Below are positions 43,286 through 52,191 of a stretch of 64,000 bases of DNA, one piece after another. The stretch spans positions 1-64,000 of the forward strand of contig NZ_MJEH01000063.1 in the NCBI RefSeq assembly GCF_001742425.1, read 5' to 3'. Below the pieces are notes generated by a model. It made no database searches. It saw only the letters and a program-made list of their open reading frames with translations, and was not told the DNA's origin. This stretch comes from Bacillus solimangrovi (GTDB lineage: Bacteria > Bacillota > Bacilli > Bacillales > Bacillaceae_N). Both the position numbers and the translations under genes were made by a program. Every line of letters starts with the position of its first letter. The stretch's first letter is position 1.

Positions 43286-43936
43286 ATGAGAAAAATGACA
43301 GGGCAAGAATTTGATCAGTTAGTGGGATTTTTTGATAGCATGGTGCAGACGAGTTGGTTAAGTGGAATTCATGGTGAACTTAAGGGGATAAGTGGAAGTT
43401 GGTCCAACTTGTCAATATTAGATGTAGGATGTGGGACAGGACGTTTATTAATGAGAGGAGCAGAAGAAGCTAGGCAGTTAACAGGAGTTGACCTTTCTGA
43501 AGCGATGATACAAAGTGCACAACAGGTCATGAAACCGTATATTTCAAAAACGAATTTATCTGTTGGTGACGCATGTGAATTACCGTTACAGGATGATCAA
43601 TTTGATTTATCACTCGCTACATGTGTACTTTTTCTTTTACCTGAACCAGAAGTTGCCATGCAAGAGATGTTGAGGGTGACTAAAAAGGCTGGACGAATTA
43701 TTACGTTGAATCCATCTGTTTATTTAACTGAAGAGGTAGCGGAAGAATTATGCCGTGTTAGTGATATGTCTGAGTTCGAAAAAACTACGTTAAAGCAATG
43801 GTCAAAGGTATCACAGCGAAGGCATCGTTATGATGAGCAGCAATTAAGTGATATTTGGCTTAAGTTGGGGGCGAGTAGTGTTGAAAATCAATTCGTTTAT
43901 CATAAAATTGGAATTTTAACTGTTGTTAATGTATAA
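43286..43936 (+). CDS. Class I SAM-dependent methyltransferase
   Basis: The 216-residue Rossmann methyltransferase has motif I LDVGCGTGRLL near residue 46, the acidic residue in LTGVDLSEAM and motif LATCVLFLLPEPE. It resembles UbiE/type 11 methyltransferases. Substrate cannot be told from sequence or neighbours. ATG 43286, seven bases behind AAAGGTGG, was preferred over 43247, which has no SD. Confidence 0.85.
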   Translation: MRKMTGQEFDQLVGFFDSMVQTSWLSGIHGELKGISGSWSNLSILDVGCGTGRLLMRGAEEARQLTGVDLSEAMIQSAQQVMKPYISKTNLSVGDACELPLQDDQFDLSLATCVLFLLPEPEVAMQEMLRVTKKAGRIITLNPSVYLTEEVAEELCRVSDMSEFEKTTLKQWSKVSQRRHRYDEQQLSDIWLKLGASSVENQFVYHKIGILTVVNV

Positions 43937-43939
43937 CTG

Positions 43940-43982
43940 CATGAAGCAACACGTGAGGTTAACTGTCATGTGTTGCTTCATG
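43940..43982. terminator. Convergent hairpin between the methyltransferase gene and rqcH
   Basis: CATGAAGCAACACGTGA (43940-43956) pairs with TCATGTGTTGCTTCATG (43966-43982) with one wobble. TTTTG follows on the plus strand. It may serve the plus-strand gene. Confidence 0.65.
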
Positions 43983-44077
43983 TTTTGAATAGATATGTGT
44001 TTGTTTTGTATTTCAATGTTCTAGTCAAAAAGTGATATATTTGTTATAAAGTAGCTACTTAAGCAGGAAATGGGGCT

Positions 44078-45784
44078 CTATTTCTTAAGTTTTAAAATTA
44101 AATCTTCATCAGGTGTCACAAAAATTGTTTTCTGATTATCATAGATGACAAATCCTGGTTTTGCACCAGAAGGTTTTTTAACATGCTTAACTAGTGTGAT
44201 GTCAACGGGTACTGAGCTTGATTGTTTCGCTTTGCTAAAATAAGCTGCGATATTAGCTGCTTCATGCAGTGTCGTTTCACTTGGATCTTCAGCACGTATG
44301 ACCACATGTGAACCAGGGATATCTTTCGTATGTAGCCACGTATCTGTCCGATTGGCATAGCGGTTGGTAAGAAATTCGTTTTGTTTATTATTTTTACCGA
44401 CATATATGTCAGTGCCATCGCTAGAAATGTATTGTTCAAGTTCGATGTTCTTTTTCTTCTTCTGTTTTTTATTTTGTGAACGACGTTTTAAATAACCTTC
44501 TTCTATTAGTTCTTCACGAATTTCCTCAATATCCTTCCATGAAGCGGACTCTACTTGTTGAATGATTGTATCAAAGTACGTTGTTTCTTGTTTTGCTTTT
44601 TCAATTTGTTCGATAACGACGGACACTGAATTTTTCAATTTGTTATATTTTTGAAAATAACTTTGCGCATTTTCTGAAGGTGTCTTCTGCACGTCCAAAG
44701 GAATTGTAACCGTACTACCTTGTTCATCATAGTAGTTTATCACTTCGACTTCTTTATCACCGCGTGAAATCAAATGCATGTTCGCTGTAAGTAGTTCTCC
44801 GCGTAACTGATAGATGTCTGCTTTCTTCGAGTCTTCTAATGTGCGTTCAAGTTTAATAATCTTCTTTTCGTTTTTCTTTTTTTCATTTCGAATGAATTTC
44901 TCGAGATCATTTGCTTGTTGCTTGATTCGGTCACGATCTGCTTTTCCATAATAGAATCGATCCAACATAGCGCTTATCGTCGGGAATGTACGTGATTCAC
45001 CTTGAAGGTGTGTCAATGGTAATACATAAAACAATTCCTTCGTTTCTGTTTGAATAATTTGAGGTGCAATTTCATCATGACGTACTTTCTCGATCAAATT
45101 AAAAAAATGCTGAAGTAGATTCGTACGATTAGCTAACCCAGCTAGAAAAACTGCTTCCTTTGCAAATAGTGGCGAAATTCCAGCGAAATTTTGAACGATT
45201 TGCATATCGACTTTTCCAGCATTGAAATCCATTTTCTTTAAAAATACTTCTTCATTAGCTTCAAAAGGGTTGACTTTATGTTGTGAAGGTGGACGTTCGT
45301 ATGAAAGACCTGGCATTACTGAACGTTCACGGCTAACAGCTGGTGTAATATGTTTAATACTCTCAATGATTTTTTCTTTTTCTGATTCAACGAGAACAAT
45401 GTTACTATGACGTCCCATAATTTCGATAATAAGTTGTTTTTTTGATTCATCACCTATTTCATTTCGCGAGCGAATATCAATAATAATGATACGTTCAGTT
45501 TCAATTTGATGAACTTTATCAATTATTCCTCCCTCGATATGTTTTCTCATCATCATACAAAACATCGGTGGTTGCTCTGGGTTTCCATATGTTTCATTCG
45601 TTAAATGAATACGTGAATAAGTAGGATGAGCAGATAAGATAAGCTGCTTTTTCTTACCATGTACACGGATATGAACAATTAAGTCATATTTATTCGGTTG
45701 ATAAATTTTACTGATTTTTCCTCTGACTAATTCTTCGTTAAGCTCTTTTGTCATTGCTTTTGTTACGATACCGTCAAAAGACAT
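44078..45784 (-). CDS. rqcH: Ribosome quality control factor RqcH (NFACT family)
   Basis: The 568-residue protein has NFACT-N (MSFDGIVTKAMTKEL, HLTNETYGNPEQPPMFCMMMRKH), a long coiled coil near residues 270-430, and the C-terminal NFACT-R domain (SSDGTDIYVGKNNKQNEFLT, WLHTKDIPGSHVVIR). RqcH recruits tRNA-Ala to stalled 50S subunits and adds poly-Ala tails as degrons. Older annotations call it fibronectin-binding protein. ATG 45784, six bases behind GAGGTG, was chosen; an upstream in-frame GTG lies within the SD. Divergent from yloB. Confidence 0.95.
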   Translation of the reverse strand: MSFDGIVTKAMTKELNEELVRGKISKIYQPNKYDLIVHIRVHGKKKQLILSAHPTYSRIHLTNETYGNPEQPPMFCMMMRKHIEGGIIDKVHQIETERIIIIDIRSRNEIGDESKKQLIIEIMGRHSNIVLVESEKEKIIESIKHITPAVSRERSVMPGLSYERPPSQHKVNPFEANEEVFLKKMDFNAGKVDMQIVQNFAGISPLFAKEAVFLAGLANRTNLLQHFFNLIEKVRHDEIAPQIIQTETKELFYVLPLTHLQGESRTFPTISAMLDRFYYGKADRDRIKQQANDLEKFIRNEKKKNEKKIIKLERTLEDSKKADIYQLRGELLTANMHLISRGDKEVEVINYYDEQGSTVTIPLDVQKTPSENAQSYFQKYNKLKNSVSVVIEQIEKAKQETTYFDTIIQQVESASWKDIEEIREELIEEGYLKRRSQNKKQKKKKNIELEQYISSDGTDIYVGKNNKQNEFLTNRYANRTDTWLHTKDIPGSHVVIRAEDPSETTLHEAANIAAYFSKAKQSSSVPVDITLVKHVKKPSGAKPGFVIYDNQKTIFVTPDEDLILKLKK

Positions 45785-45902
45785 ATCAATCACCTCACAG
45801 TGTAGCTAGTATAGCATTTTTTACAGCTTGTCTGAATATGTATGTGATAGAGGTTAAGAAAAATTACAATTATTGAGTAGGTGAAGGTATGAGGTGTAGA
45901 GA

Positions 45903-48575
45903 ATGAAATGGTATGAAAGTGATGTAGACGCGGTCGAGGAACTTGTTCATACGGATAAGCAAAATGGCTTGTCAGAAAGCGAAGCGAAAAAGCGTATTAG
46001 TAAATTTGGTTATAACCAACTAGCTGAAGGAAAAAAGGTGTCTGCGTTATCTTTGTTTCTTTCACAATTTAAAGATTTTATGGTGTTTGTGTTACTAGTC
46101 GCAACGTTTATTTCAGGTTTGCTCGGAGAATACATAGATGCTGTTGCGATATCGGCGATCATATTTTTGAATGCCTTACTAGGCTATTATCAGGAACGTC
46201 GAGCTGAAAAATCTCTTGAAGCGCTAAAACAACTATCATCACCACAAACAACAGTGTTACGAGATGGAGAGTGGAGGAAGGTTCCATCACAAGAGTTAGT
46301 TGTCGGTGACATTGTCAAGTTCACAAGTGGAAGTCGAATTGGTGCTGACTTAAGGCTGATAAGATCGGATGGTGTTGAAATTGAAGAGTCAGCCTTAACT
46401 GGAGAGTCAGTACCTGTTTCAAAGCAAGTAGAACGAATCGAAGGAGATTTAGTGGAACTTGGTGACCAAGCTAACATTGCCTTTATGGGAACGCTTGTAA
46501 CCCGAGGTAGTGGAGTAGGTATCGTTATTGGCACGGGTATGAATACGGCGATGGGACAAATTGCAGGTTTGTTGGAATCAGCACCACAACAAGTGACACC
46601 TCTGCAACGTAGGCTCGAGCAGTTAGGTAAAATTCTTATCGTTTGCGCACTAGGGTTAACCGTACTAGTTGTTGCATTAGGGATCATGCAAGGACATGAC
46701 ATGTATAAAATGTTTCTGGCCGGAGTTTCGTTAGCAGTTGCAGCGATACCAGAAGGTTTGCCTGCGATTGTTACAGTTGCACTCTCATTAGGGGTACAAC
46801 GCATGATTAAGCGAAAAGCGATTGTACGAAGACTAAGCGCTGTTGAAACGTTAGGTTGTGCCAGTGTAATTTGTTCAGATAAGACAGGTACGATGACACA
46901 AAATAAAATGACAGTTACAACGATTTATGCATCAGGTAAAAAATGGTCTGTAACTGGCACCGGTTATCAGCCAGAAGGATGTTTTTTTAATGGTGGAACG
47001 GAAATTCGTGTCTCACAAGAGAAAGCCCTTCAACAACTGCTTTCATTTGGATTATTAGTTAACCATGCAAATATAGCTGAAAAAAATGCAGAGTATGTCT
47101 TAGATGGAGACCCAACTGAAGGTGCTCTTGTAGTCGCAGCTATGAAGGCAGGGTTGAGTCGTGAACCATTATTAGAACAATATACGGTAGTACATGAGTT
47201 TCCATTTGATTCAAAACGAAAAATGATGAGTATGGTTGTTGAAGATGAGAACGGAGACCGATATGTTGTGACGAAGGGTGCGCCTGATATTCTCTTACAG
47301 AAAAGTGAATGGGCGTTGTGGCACGAACGTAAGCAACCGATGTCAGCCAAAATTAAGAAATCACTTGAAGGATCGATCGAATCAATGGGAGGGCAAGCAT
47401 TACGCACAATTGCCGTAGGGTTTAAACCTCTTCGATCTAAGCATGAGTCTTACACGATAAATTCTTTAGAAAAAGATCTAATTTTTGTTGGGTTATTCGG
47501 TATGATTGATCCACCTCGACCAGAGGTAAAAAATGCCATTCGTGAGTGTCGTGAGGCTGGGATTAAGACTGTCATGATTACTGGTGATCATGCAATCACT
47601 GCTACAGCGATCGCCTCATCTTTAGATCTTCTTCCACCTGGTGGAAGAGTGATGGATGGTTATGAATTATCACAGCTTTCAGTCGATGAATTAGAAGATG
47701 TTGTTGAAGATGTATATGTATTTGCACGTGTTTCACCTGAACATAAATTAAAAATTGTGCAAGCACTGCAACAAAGAGGACATATTACTGCAATGACAGG
47801 TGACGGGGTGAACGATGCACCTGCAATTAAAGCGGCTGATATAGGGATATCGATGGGAACAACAGGAACAGATGTAGCTAAAGAAGCTTCAGCGTTAGTT
47901 TTAATGGATGACAATTTTGCTACAATAAAAGAAGCGATAAAAGAAGGACGGAACATTTATGAAAATATACGGAAATTTATACGTTATTTACTGGCATCAA
48001 ACGTAGGAGAAATTTTGGTGATGTTATTTGCGATGTTAATGGCATTACCATTACCTCTTGTACCTATTCAGATTTTATGGGTAAATCTCGTAACAGACGG
48101 TCTTCCTGCGATGGCACTTGGAATGGATAAACCTGAAGGTGATGTTATGAAACGAAACCCACGTCATCCTAGGGAAGGAGTGTTTTCCAGAGGACTAGGC
48201 TGGAAGGTGTTGAGTAGAGGCTTTTTAATTGGACTCGTAACATTGCTCGTATTTTTATTTACGTATCGCGGAGGACAGAATGAACTAATACACGCACAGA
48301 CAGCAGCATTTGCAACTCTTGTTATGGCTCAACTGATCCACGTGTTTGATTGTAGAAGTGATTATTCTGTATATCATCGGAACCCATTTGGTAACGTGTA
48401 TCTCTTATTTGCTGTCGTTTCATCAATACTGCTTATGATGGCTGTAATTTACTATCCGCCACTTCAACCAATATTCCATACGGTTTCATTAGCGGCTCAT
48501 GATTGGTTATTAATCCTTGGACTTGCAGGTATACCGACATTCGTTTTCGCTGGTAAGTTATTATCGAATAAATAA
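45903..48575 (+). CDS. yloB: P-type calcium-transporting ATPase YloB
   Basis: The 890-residue SERCA-like (type IIA) pump has a TGES dephosphorylation motif (EESALTGESVPV), the phosphorylation loop SDKTGTMTQNKM with catalytic Asp near residue 328, KGAPD in the nucleotide domain, TGDGVNDAPAIKAADIG and about ten membrane segments. PEGLPAIV marks the calcium-binding helix M4. Exports Ca2+; in B. subtilis it is linked to sporulation. Confidence 0.95.
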   Translation: MKWYESDVDAVEELVHTDKQNGLSESEAKKRISKFGYNQLAEGKKVSALSLFLSQFKDFMVFVLLVATFISGLLGEYIDAVAISAIIFLNALLGYYQERRAEKSLEALKQLSSPQTTVLRDGEWRKVPSQELVVGDIVKFTSGSRIGADLRLIRSDGVEIEESALTGESVPVSKQVERIEGDLVELGDQANIAFMGTLVTRGSGVGIVIGTGMNTAMGQIAGLLESAPQQVTPLQRRLEQLGKILIVCALGLTVLVVALGIMQGHDMYKMFLAGVSLAVAAIPEGLPAIVTVALSLGVQRMIKRKAIVRRLSAVETLGCASVICSDKTGTMTQNKMTVTTIYASGKKWSVTGTGYQPEGCFFNGGTEIRVSQEKALQQLLSFGLLVNHANIAEKNAEYVLDGDPTEGALVVAAMKAGLSREPLLEQYTVVHEFPFDSKRKMMSMVVEDENGDRYVVTKGAPDILLQKSEWALWHERKQPMSAKIKKSLEGSIESMGGQALRTIAVGFKPLRSKHESYTINSLEKDLIFVGLFGMIDPPRPEVKNAIRECREAGIKTVMITGDHAITATAIASSLDLLPPGGRVMDGYELSQLSVDELEDVVEDVYVFARVSPEHKLKIVQALQQRGHITAMTGDGVNDAPAIKAADIGISMGTTGTDVAKEASALVLMDDNFATIKEAIKEGRNIYENIRKFIRYLLASNVGEILVMLFAMLMALPLPLVPIQILWVNLVTDGLPAMALGMDKPEGDVMKRNPRHPREGVFSRGLGWKVLSRGFLIGLVTLLVFLFTYRGGQNELIHAQTAAFATLVMAQLIHVFDCRSDYSVYHRNPFGNVYLLFAVVSSILLMMAVIYYPPLQPIFHTVSLAAHDWLLILGLAGIPTFVFAGKLLSNK

Positions 48576-48576
48576 A

Positions 48577-48613
48577 AACATGCGCTGGAATATTTATTAT
48601 TCCAGCGCATGTT
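48577..48613 (+). terminator. 16-bp hairpin after yloB
   Basis: AACATGCGCTGGAATA (48577-48592) pairs perfectly with TATTCCAGCGCATGTT (48598-48613). The U-tract is short, so it may be a weak terminator or mRNA 3' end stabiliser. Confidence 0.7.
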
Positions 48614-48752
48614 ATGTTTGGATGAATATAGGGGAAAGTCCATTTAGTTCAGATAAATGATATGGAAAAAATAATTGAAAATATGCAGATTCCTTTTCGA
48701 TACTTGTCCAACTTGCTAAAATTATATAGAATAGAAAAGTGGATGTGATATG

Positions 48753-49634
48753 ATGATTGTAAGTATGACAGGTTATGGACGTTATAAAACACAAACCGAT
48801 ACTATGACAGTTACAGTTGAAATGAAATCTGTTAATCACCGTTTTTGTGAAATTGCGGTTAGAATACCACGACAGTTTATAATGTTTGAAGACAAAATGA
48901 AGCGCATTGTAAAAAAGCATGTACAACGAGGTCGAGTTGATATATTTGTAACGATAGAAGGAAGCAGCGTTACAACAAAAAGTTTGGAAGTAGATTGGGC
49001 ATTAGCTGAGCAATTTCACACAGCATTAAGAGAAACGAAGAAGAAGTTTGAGCTTGATGGTGACGTGTCAATAGACCAGTTTGTACACTATCCAGATTTA
49101 TTTATCGTTAATGAGACAGAAGACGATATAGCACAATTAGAAGATATTTTTCTGGAAACGACTCAAGCTGCTGCAGAACAACTAACTTCAATGCGTCAAA
49201 AGGAAGGTTATTCATTGGCCGATGATATATCAGAACGGCTGCTAACTATTAATAATATTGTAACAAACTTATTTACATACGCTAATCAAGTAGAAGTTAA
49301 GTATCGTGAAAAATTACTTAGAAAAGTTACAGAATTCACCACAGGTACGATTGAAATGGATGAAGGACGCATATTGACAGAAGTGGCACTCTTTGCTGAT
49401 AGAGCTGATATTTCTGAAGAACTGACTCGATTGAGAAGCCATATTGGGCAGTTTCAACAGTCGTTAAAATCAGATAGCTCTGTAGGAAGAAAACTTGATT
49501 TTCTATGTCAGGAAATGAATAGAGAGATGAATACCATCGGAGCAAAAGCCAACGATGTCACTATAAGTCAGCAAGTGGTTGAACTTAAGAGCACGCTTGA
49601 AAAGATCAAAGAACAAGTCCAAAATATCGAATAA
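48753..49634 (+). CDS. yloC: YicC-family endoribonuclease YloC
   Basis: The 293-residue protein has the conserved N terminus SMTGYGRYKT, MKSVNHRFCEI and C terminus GRKLDFLCQEMNREMNTIGAKAND. Family members are metal-dependent endoribonucleases. ATG 48753 matches the conserved start (MIVSMTGYG); ATG 48750 is adjacent. First of the yloC-remA-gmk-rpoZ series. Confidence 0.92.
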   Translation: MIVSMTGYGRYKTQTDTMTVTVEMKSVNHRFCEIAVRIPRQFIMFEDKMKRIVKKHVQRGRVDIFVTIEGSSVTTKSLEVDWALAEQFHTALRETKKKFELDGDVSIDQFVHYPDLFIVNETEDDIAQLEDIFLETTQAAAEQLTSMRQKEGYSLADDISERLLTINNIVTNLFTYANQVEVKYREKLLRKVTEFTTGTIEMDEGRILTEVALFADRADISEELTRLRSHIGQFQQSLKSDSSVGRKLDFLCQEMNREMNTIGAKANDVTISQQVVELKSTLEKIKEQVQNIE

Positions 49635-49691
49635 TTTAAGTTGTTGAGTTCGTCATGATATGTGAACTTGTCATTTAGGAGGATAACCTGC

Positions 49692-49955
49692 ATGGGGATT
49701 AAGTTAATAAATATCGGGTTTGGTAACATTGTTTCTGCAAACCGCATTATTTCAATTGTTAGTCCAGAATCAGCTCCCATTAAGCGAATTATCACTGAAG
49801 CACGCGAGCGCAACATGTTAATTGATGCAACATATGGTCGTAGAACGAGAGCTGTTATCATTGCTGATAGTGATCATGTTATTCTTTCTGCTGTTCAGCC
49901 TGAAACGGTTGCTCAACGTCTAGCAAATAAAGATGATATATCTGAAGAGGGGTAG
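49692..49955 (+). CDS. remA: Biofilm matrix regulator RemA (YlzA)
   Basis: The 87-residue DNA-binding protein is nearly identical to B. subtilis RemA over [28 protein letters not shown] (quoted in part: [10 protein letters not shown]) and [11 protein letters not shown]. RemA activates matrix and osmoprotection operons. The ATG at 49692 behind GGAGG (49678-49682) gives the family N terminus; an upstream in-frame ATG at 49662 precedes that SD. Confidence 0.95.
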   Translation: MGIKLINIGFGNIVSANRIISIVSPESAPIKRIITEARERNMLIDATYGRRTRAVIIADSDHVILSAVQPETVAQRLANKDDISEEG

Positions 49956-50579
<624 letters not shown>

Positions 50580-50580
50580 A

Positions 50581-50781
50581 ATGTTGAACCCTTCCATTGA
50601 CGAGTTGATGAAGAAAATCAATTCAAAATATACGCTTGTTACTGTTTCATCAAGACGTGCTCGCGAAATTCAAAACGATGGTAATCCATTAGTTGCTCGT
50701 CCAACTTCAAAGAAGTTTGTCGGTACAGCACTTGAAGAAATTAACGAAGGAAAGCTTTATTTTTTGAGAGAGAATGAATAA
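50581..50781 (+). CDS. rpoZ: RNA polymerase omega subunit
   Basis: The 66-residue omega subunit has the N-terminal MLNPSIDELMKKINSKYTLVTVSSRRAREI region (quoted in part: SSRRAREI) and ARPTSKKFVGTALEEI. It helps assemble RNA polymerase. SD CTGGAGG lies in the end of gmk. A terminator follows. Confidence 0.96.
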   Translation: MLNPSIDELMKKINSKYTLVTVSSRRAREIQNDGNPLVARPTSKKFVGTALEEINEGKLYFLRENE

Positions 50782-50793
50782 ATTTCTTTAGAA

Positions 50794-50828
50794 TAACAAC
50801 CTAGTTCATTTAGGTTGTTATTTTTTTC
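50794..50828 (+). terminator. Terminator after rpoZ
   Basis: TAACAACCTA (50794-50803) pairs perfectly with TAGGTTGTTA (50811-50820), followed by seven T. Confidence 0.92.
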
Positions 50829-50961
50829 AGCTTTCATCACGGTTTTAGATGATATGCTTGTTGGTCTATAAGGTGTAGAAATCGAGTTTCTCTATTTCTA
50901 TTAACATGTAAATGAACTAATTTTGAACTGATATACAAAGTAGAGAGAGGAAGAGAGCAGT

Positions 50962-52191
50962 ATGAACGGAAAACATATTTTATTATGTGTAACTGGAGGC
51001 ATTGCGGTCTACAAAGCAGTTGCTCTTGTCAGTAAACTTACCCAAGCCGGTTTTCAAGTGAAGGTGCTCATGAGTGAATCTGCACAACAGTTTGTAACAC
51101 CTTTAACGTTTCAATCCATGTCACGTCAACACGTTTACACGGACACGTTTGATGAAAAGGACCCACAAGGGATAGCCCATATTGATTTAGCAGATTGGGC
51201 TGACCTCGTTGTTGTAGCTCCTGCAACAGCAAATGTTATTGGGAAATATGCAAATGGAATTGCCGATAACATGATTACGACAACATTACTTGCTACTACT
51301 GCACCTGTATGGATTGCTCCTGCAATGAATGTTCATATGTATGACCACCAAGCAGTTAAAGACAACATTAATCGTTTGTATGAGCGAGGGATTCAATTCA
51401 TTGAACCAAGTGAGGGATATTTAGCGTGTGGTTATGTTGGGAAAGGTCGATTAGAAGAACCAGAGAAGATTACTGCAATTATCAGTAGTTATTTTAATGA
51501 AAAAGAAAAACAACCATTGAAAGGTAGGAACGTATTAATTACAGCTGGTCCAACACGTGAGAAAATCGACCCGATTCGTTTTTTTACAAACCATTCGTCT
51601 GGAAAAATGGGCTATGCTCTAGCTCAGGCTGCTAGTAAGTTAGGTGCTAATGTAATACTTGTATCTGGTCCAACAAACTTAACTCCACCCTCAAATGTAA
51701 AAACTATTAATGTGAATACAGCTCAAGAGATGTACGATGCTGTGATGGAACATGCAAATGCGAGTGAAGTTATAATAGGAGCAGCTGCTGTAGCTGATTA
51801 TCGTCCAAGACAAGTTTATGATGAAAAAATGAAGAAAAAAGATGGTTCGATGATAATTGAATTTGAACGGACTCAGGATATTTTAAAGACACTAGGTCAA
51901 CAAAAAATGAATCAAATTTTAGTAGGGTTCGCAGCTGAAACGGAACGACTTGAAGAATATGCGTTGAAAAAGTTACAATCGAAAAACGCAGATCTCATCG
52001 TTGCGAACAATGTTAGTGAGAAAGATGCTGGTTTTGCAACAGATACGAATCGTATTTCGATTTTTAATCGGAACGGGATTAATAAAGTTTTGCCTCTCTT
52101 AACAAAAGAGCAGGCGTCAATTGAAATATTAAAAGAAGTTGAACAATTGCTTGAGGAAGTGGAGTATGAAAATCGCGAAAGTAATCGTTGA
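50962..52191 (+). CDS. coaBC: Bifunctional CoaBC, coenzyme A synthesis
   Basis: Makes phosphopantothenoyl-cysteine and decarboxylates it. The 409-residue protein has the CoaC flavoprotein half (VTGGIAVYKA, PAMNVHMYDH, ACGYVGKGRLEEP with catalytic Cys near 154) and the CoaB half (TAGPTREKIDPIRFFTNHSSGKMG). It overlaps priA by 26 bases. Confidence 0.96.
   Translation: MNGKHILLCVTGGIAVYKAVALVSKLTQAGFQVKVLMSESAQQFVTPLTFQSMSRQHVYTDTFDEKDPQGIAHIDLADWADLVVVAPATANVIGKYANGIADNMITTTLLATTAPVWIAPAMNVHMYDHQAVKDNINRLYERGIQFIEPSEGYLACGYVGKGRLEEPEKITAIISSYFNEKEKQPLKGRNVLITAGPTREKIDPIRFFTNHSSGKMGYALAQAASKLGANVILVSGPTNLTPPSNVKTINVNTAQEMYDAVMEHANASEVIIGAAAVADYRPRQVYDEKMKKKDGSMIIEFERTQDILKTLGQQKMNQILVGFAAETERLEEYALKKLQSKNADLIVANNVSEKDAGFATDTNRISIFNRNGINKVLPLLTKEQASIEILKEVEQLLEEVEYENRESNR

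Noticed and set aside
36833-43936. The accessory block as a genomic island or prophage remnant
   Set aside because: No integrase, tRNA, phage gene or flanking direct repeats; the genes look like ordinary chromosomal single units.
46190-46804. 204-codon minus-strand frame inside yloB
   Set aside because: Shadow of the ATPase coding frame; composition Pro/Thr/Ser-rich and no start context.
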